Origin: Octadecabacter sp. B2R22
GTDB taxonomy: Bacteria > Pseudomonadota > Alphaproteobacteria > Rhodobacterales > Rhodobacteraceae
Direction: 5' to 3'
Length of the DNA stretch: 64,000 bases
NCBI RefSeq assembly: GCF_018861045.1
Contig: NZ_JAHKQJ010000008.1
Span: 56,112 to 120,111 of the forward strand
Shown piece by piece: positions 61,397 through 64,000 of the stretch (positions are counted from its first letter, which is position 1; every line of letters starts with the position of its first letter). A model generated the notes under the pieces. It was not told the origin of the DNA and ran no database searches. It was given only the letters and a program-made list of their open reading frames with translations. The position numbers and the translations under genes are program-made.

Positions 61397-61489
61397 TCTT
61401 CGGAAAGTAAGGCCGCAGACAATCCATTTGCTAAACTATCTTTTCTACAATGCCTATGCTGGGTCTGATTTTTCGCAAGATCAAATGCA

Positions 61490-61630
61490 ATGTTTGCGCT
61501 ATTGAAGAACTGCCGCGCTCCGGAACTAGCCGCTAAGATACTGGCGGAGCACCACGCTTTCACGGTCTCACGCGAGACGTTGCGCAAGCGGATGACCGAC
61601 GATGGTCTATGGCTGTCGCGTATTTCATCA
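61490..61630 (+). pseudogene. Possible transposase fragment (IS1202/ISNCY-like)
   Basis: MFALLKNCRAPELAAKILAEHHAFTVSRETLRKRMTDDGLW resembles the helix-turn-helix segment of IS1202/ISNCY-type transposases (P.LAAEKL...HG..VS.ETLRKWM...GLW). Homology ends after about 45 residues. With the IS5 relic next to it this marks a junction where elements inserted and decayed. Confidence 0.42.
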
Positions 61631-61894
61631 ACCCAGATCACGACGGGAATGCTTTGGGGCCGGATTTGCCTCCACGTGCTCAGGTCGGAATCAACATAAC
61701 CAAGGCTGCTCGCGATACACTTTTGGGCCAATACATCGAGCAGGTTCTGGGAAATCCGGCTCAGAGTGGTCTTGGTGACGAAAAGGATCGTTCCTTCGGG
61801 CTACAAAGCCGCCCACCCCAATAAAGATCCCGATCTGCGACCTCTACAAGTCGTGGATGGATTAGGGCCAAGTTTGCTTGATCCGCCTTGTGGA

Positions 61895-62176
61895 TCAAGC
61901 GCTTTCTCCCTTCGCTGATGGTGCGCTCATGTGTCGTTCCAACGCGTCGATTTCGGCAACCTGTTCATCGCTCAAGACATCGCGGTATTTGGACAAGGAT
62001 TCAATTTTTGGCGTTTCAACAAGCGTTAACGCGCCAAGGGTCGCGGCTTCCTCGGCGCTAAACACGCGGGCAAACTCTGTCGAGGGATCCTTGACCAGCG
62101 CCTCGTAGCGCACAGCGCGCAATGCTCCGTTCAGCAATCGAACAGTAAAATGCGTGCCAGAACGGCCCATTCCCAC
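61895..62176 (-). pseudogene. Sulfotransferase with a large internal deletion
   Basis: This 93-codon frame begins with the sulfotransferase 5'-PAPS loop (MGMGRSGTHFTVRLLNG) and continues at once with what is normally the C-terminal part (RAVRYEALVKDPSTEFARVF, matching the RYEDLxxDP motif). Roughly 150 or more residues, including the catalytic and 3'-phosphate regions, are missing, with the frame kept. It is very unlikely to be active. The frame lies next to a similarly deleted gene. Confidence 0.6.
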
Positions 62177-62282
62177 GACAAATACAGCGTTCGTAATATT
62201 TCCTATGCATCAGTACCAATGTTTGGGGACACGTTAGGCAACTTATTGGGGAAGCGCACTGTTTTTACGAAAACACGTCACT

Positions 62283-62723
62283 CTAAAACAGATCGGCGTA
62301 GCCTTCGCGCCGCAACGTCGGGGCAAGGCGGGCGCCAAATACCTGAACGCCGTGTGGGCTCCATTGGTCACGGTCGCGGTAAGTCAGCTTGTCGTCCACG
62401 ATAGCATCTTGTGGCAACACGGTCCTAATAGCCTCTGCATAGGACAGATAAGCGACACCGCGCTCATCCAGCGTTGAGGCTGCGACCACGAGCACGAGAG
62501 CAGGTAAGATCCGGCGGGCGCGGCGTTCGTAGAAGTGCACGATGGAAAAGCGGTCGCGCTGAAGATCCTCCAAAAGCAGCGATGTGATCAAGAACCCCGA
62601 AATGACGAAGAACACATCAACGCCGACGTAGCCGCCCGCAAACCCCGGCAAACCGGCATGAAACATCACAACAGGCACCACGGCGACCGTGCGCAGACCA
62701 TCAATTTCTTTGCGGTAGATCAT
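62283..62723 (-). pseudogene. OafA/YrhL-type acyltransferase with a large internal deletion
   Basis: The first 80 residues are a clear Acyltransferase_3 N-terminus (IDGLRTVAVVPVVMFHAG, GGYVGVDVFFVISGFLIT, YERRARRILPAL). From about 82 the sequence jumps to the end of the C-terminal SGNH domain (ERGVAYLSYAEAIRT, then DQWSPHGVQVFG). Complete proteins have about 620-680 residues; here only 146 remain. The deletion kept the frame. Original function was O-acetylation of a polysaccharide. Confidence 0.65.
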
Positions 62724-63389
62724 GAGACCAACAAACCCTTTTTGTCGCCCTGCTAGGTCTTGTCTTAAAATTCCGTTTGGGGTGGAGAGAAAACGAGATT
62801 GGCCTGAAGCTCATCCCATATATCTTAACGATTTATTAACATTGAGCATTGGAGGGTTACGCTGCGCTGCACCGCTGCAGCCCTAGTGAGTGGCATGCGA
62901 AGAAAGCCCCCCTATTTCCTGCCGCCTTCGTGCGCCTCCAGATCGATGTCTATTGGTGGTTGAAAAGCCCCCTGATAAGTCTTCAAAATTTTCTTCAGCT
63001 TTGAAGAAGGTTTGAGACGGCAACAGCCGACTCAAACCCACGGTCAATGCCATCCTGAACGAGCAGAACCGGCCTTTTACCGCCCAAATACCGCAATAAC
63101 GGGCAAAAACCTGCCTTTTAGGCACAATTCTTTGCGCAACGGTTGTCATGCGGGCTATGACCCTGCCATGTGGCTCTGTAAACGTTAACCACTCAGTGTA
63201 GTAGAAGAACCGAAGGGATAGCGGTTCCTCGAACGTGTAAACCATCCATCAAAAAGCGTGTCTAGAAACGCCCACATTACGTCCTCAATTTGGCCGTACT
63301 TGGTCTGTCTAGTCACAATACGAGGTACTAGGACCGAGCAGTTGTTCAAAGAAACGGCGCTTGTTTCATCGAAAGGGATTGAATTAAGA
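62724..63389. other. Non-coding region before the aminotransferase gene
   Basis: Frames at about 62883-63245 and 63185-63601 (minus) overlap each other and the aminotransferase gene and show no family pattern. I see no supported gene, RNA or promoter. The region probably represents degraded sequence at the end of the deletion-prone segment (61247-62723). Confidence 0.5.
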
Positions 63390-64000
63390 TGGACGACACT
63401 ACACCAGCTCTGAATCCGGCACGCGCCGAATTGCTCCAGATGTTTGCTTTGGACGCCAAGATCGTACGTGGCACCGGATTTTCGCTTTATGACGAAGACG
63501 ATCGTGAATACCTTGATTTTCTGTCGCAGTATGGCGCGCTTCCTTTCGGCCATAACCCTCCACGTCTTTGGGACGCGCTGAATGCCGCACAGACCGAACA
63601 ACTGCCCTCCCTTGTACAGCCATTGATCCCGGTCGAGGCTGAAAAGCTAGCCCAGCGACTGGCCGATATTACACCGGGTGATCTGTCCATCACCACATTT
63701 GCCAATAGTGGCGCCGAAACCGTTGAGGCCGCGATTAAACTTGCGCGGATCCGGACTGGTCGCACAGGCATTCTCTCCACACATAACGGGTTCCACGGTA
63801 AGACCCTTGGCGCATTGTCGGCCACCGGCAAACCTGTCTATCAAAAAGGGTTCAATGCCCCCGCCCCCGGGTTCGACTATGTCGAATACGGAAATCTGGA
63901 TGCGCTGCGCGAACGGCTTGATGCCGCATGGGCCGGAACGGCTGCGTTTATCGTTGAGCCTATTCAGGGCGAAGGCGGCGTGATCTGCCCGCCTGACGGG
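63390..64000 (+). CDS. Class-III pyridoxal-phosphate aminotransferase (C-terminus outside window)
   Basis: The first 203 codons are present. MDDTTPALNPARAELLQMFALDAKIVRGTGFSLYDEDDREYLDFLSQYGA fits the start of acetylornithine/ornithine-type aminotransferases, with FGHNPP, NSGAETVEAAIKLAR (PLP phosphate site) at about 110-124, and the aromatic substrate loop GFHGKTLGALSATG at about 132-145. IVEPIQGEGGV near the edge is the conserved segment before the PLP Asp. The Lys that binds PLP lies beyond the window. AAAGGGAT precedes the ATG. It could supply an amino sugar or amino acid to the polysaccharide, but the substrate is unknown. Confidence 0.85.

Noticed and set aside
61339..61731. A 130-codon minus-strand frame in the IS relic region
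   Set aside because: It is not in the frame of the IS5 remnant and lies opposite a different transposase-like fragment; the translation matches nothing I know.
62883..63601. Minus-strand frames before and over the aminotransferase gene
   Set aside because: They overlap a strongly supported class-III aminotransferase frame and have no recognisable motifs.
1..64000. tRNA and rRNA genes, and riboswitches
   Set aside because: I looked for tRNA-like T-arm patterns and for rRNA sequence and saw none I could support. A covariance-model search would be needed to exclude small structured RNAs.

Overview
The window looks like part of a RepABC-type plasmid (or chromid) of a Roseobacter-group alphaproteobacterium (Rhodobacterales). 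The main evidence is a complete repA-repB-repC replicon with its 16-bp parS palindromes, a gene of the Rhodobacter gene-transfer-agent (GTA) spike-base family, and many cell-surface genes of the kind these plasmids carry. No rRNA or tRNA gene, CRISPR array or core housekeeping gene was seen. Family assignments come from reading the translations, not from database searches.

Layout. 1-8128 (minus): the N-terminal 2,709 codons of a giant secreted repeat protein with a signal peptide and 21 DUF11-like repeats; it runs off the left edge. 9494-12872 (plus): repABC, with a probable antisense RNA and a start-site hairpin in front of repC. 12997-13690: an AbiEi-type antitoxin followed by a truncated AbiEii toxin. 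13863-15765 (minus): a mobilisation operon with a candidate oriT upstream. 16189-20401 (minus): an accessory operon with an FtsH-like M41 protease lacking membrane anchors and a zinc-ribbon/GIY-YIG protein. 20510-21827: a small ribbon-helix-helix gene and an AT-rich region with seven CGTTACA elements. 21828-24236 (minus): an unusual acyl-adenylating enzyme/carrier/membrane acyltransferase fusion. 24237-26317: IS debris and the C-terminal remnant of a second RepC. 26318-27433: a Fic protein.

27619-62723 is a large surface-polysaccharide locus. It holds a WecG/TagA-type transferase, an O-antigen-ligase/polymerase-like membrane protein, a Wzx-like flippase, many GT2 and GT4 transferases, three intact sulfotransferase-like genes, galE, a complete enzyme set for GDP-D-glycero-D-manno-heptose (gmhA, hddA, gmhB, hddC), two Gfo/Idh/MocA oxidoreductases, and a TagD-like cytidylyltransferase next to a TagB/TagF-like transferase. 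No initiating transferase or Wza/Wzc export gene is visible, so the locus may continue to the right, where a class-III aminotransferase is cut by the edge.

Embedded in this locus are genes of phage or GTA type: a spike-base protein (28433-28696), a 77-aa adaptor-like protein, a 712-aa protein with a glycerophosphodiester phosphodiesterase (GDPD) domain, and a 778-aa beta-helix spike-like protein (42615-47330). A GDPD-bearing spike beside enzymes that could add glycerol phosphate to the polysaccharide suggests that polymer and polymer-recognising or polymer-cutting spike are inherited together. This is the most interesting hypothesis here.

The second notable signal is compositional. The heptamer TGTCCGG/CCGGACA occurs 23 times between 14312 and 18746, in several codon phases and mostly on one strand, which suggests a DNA-level function.
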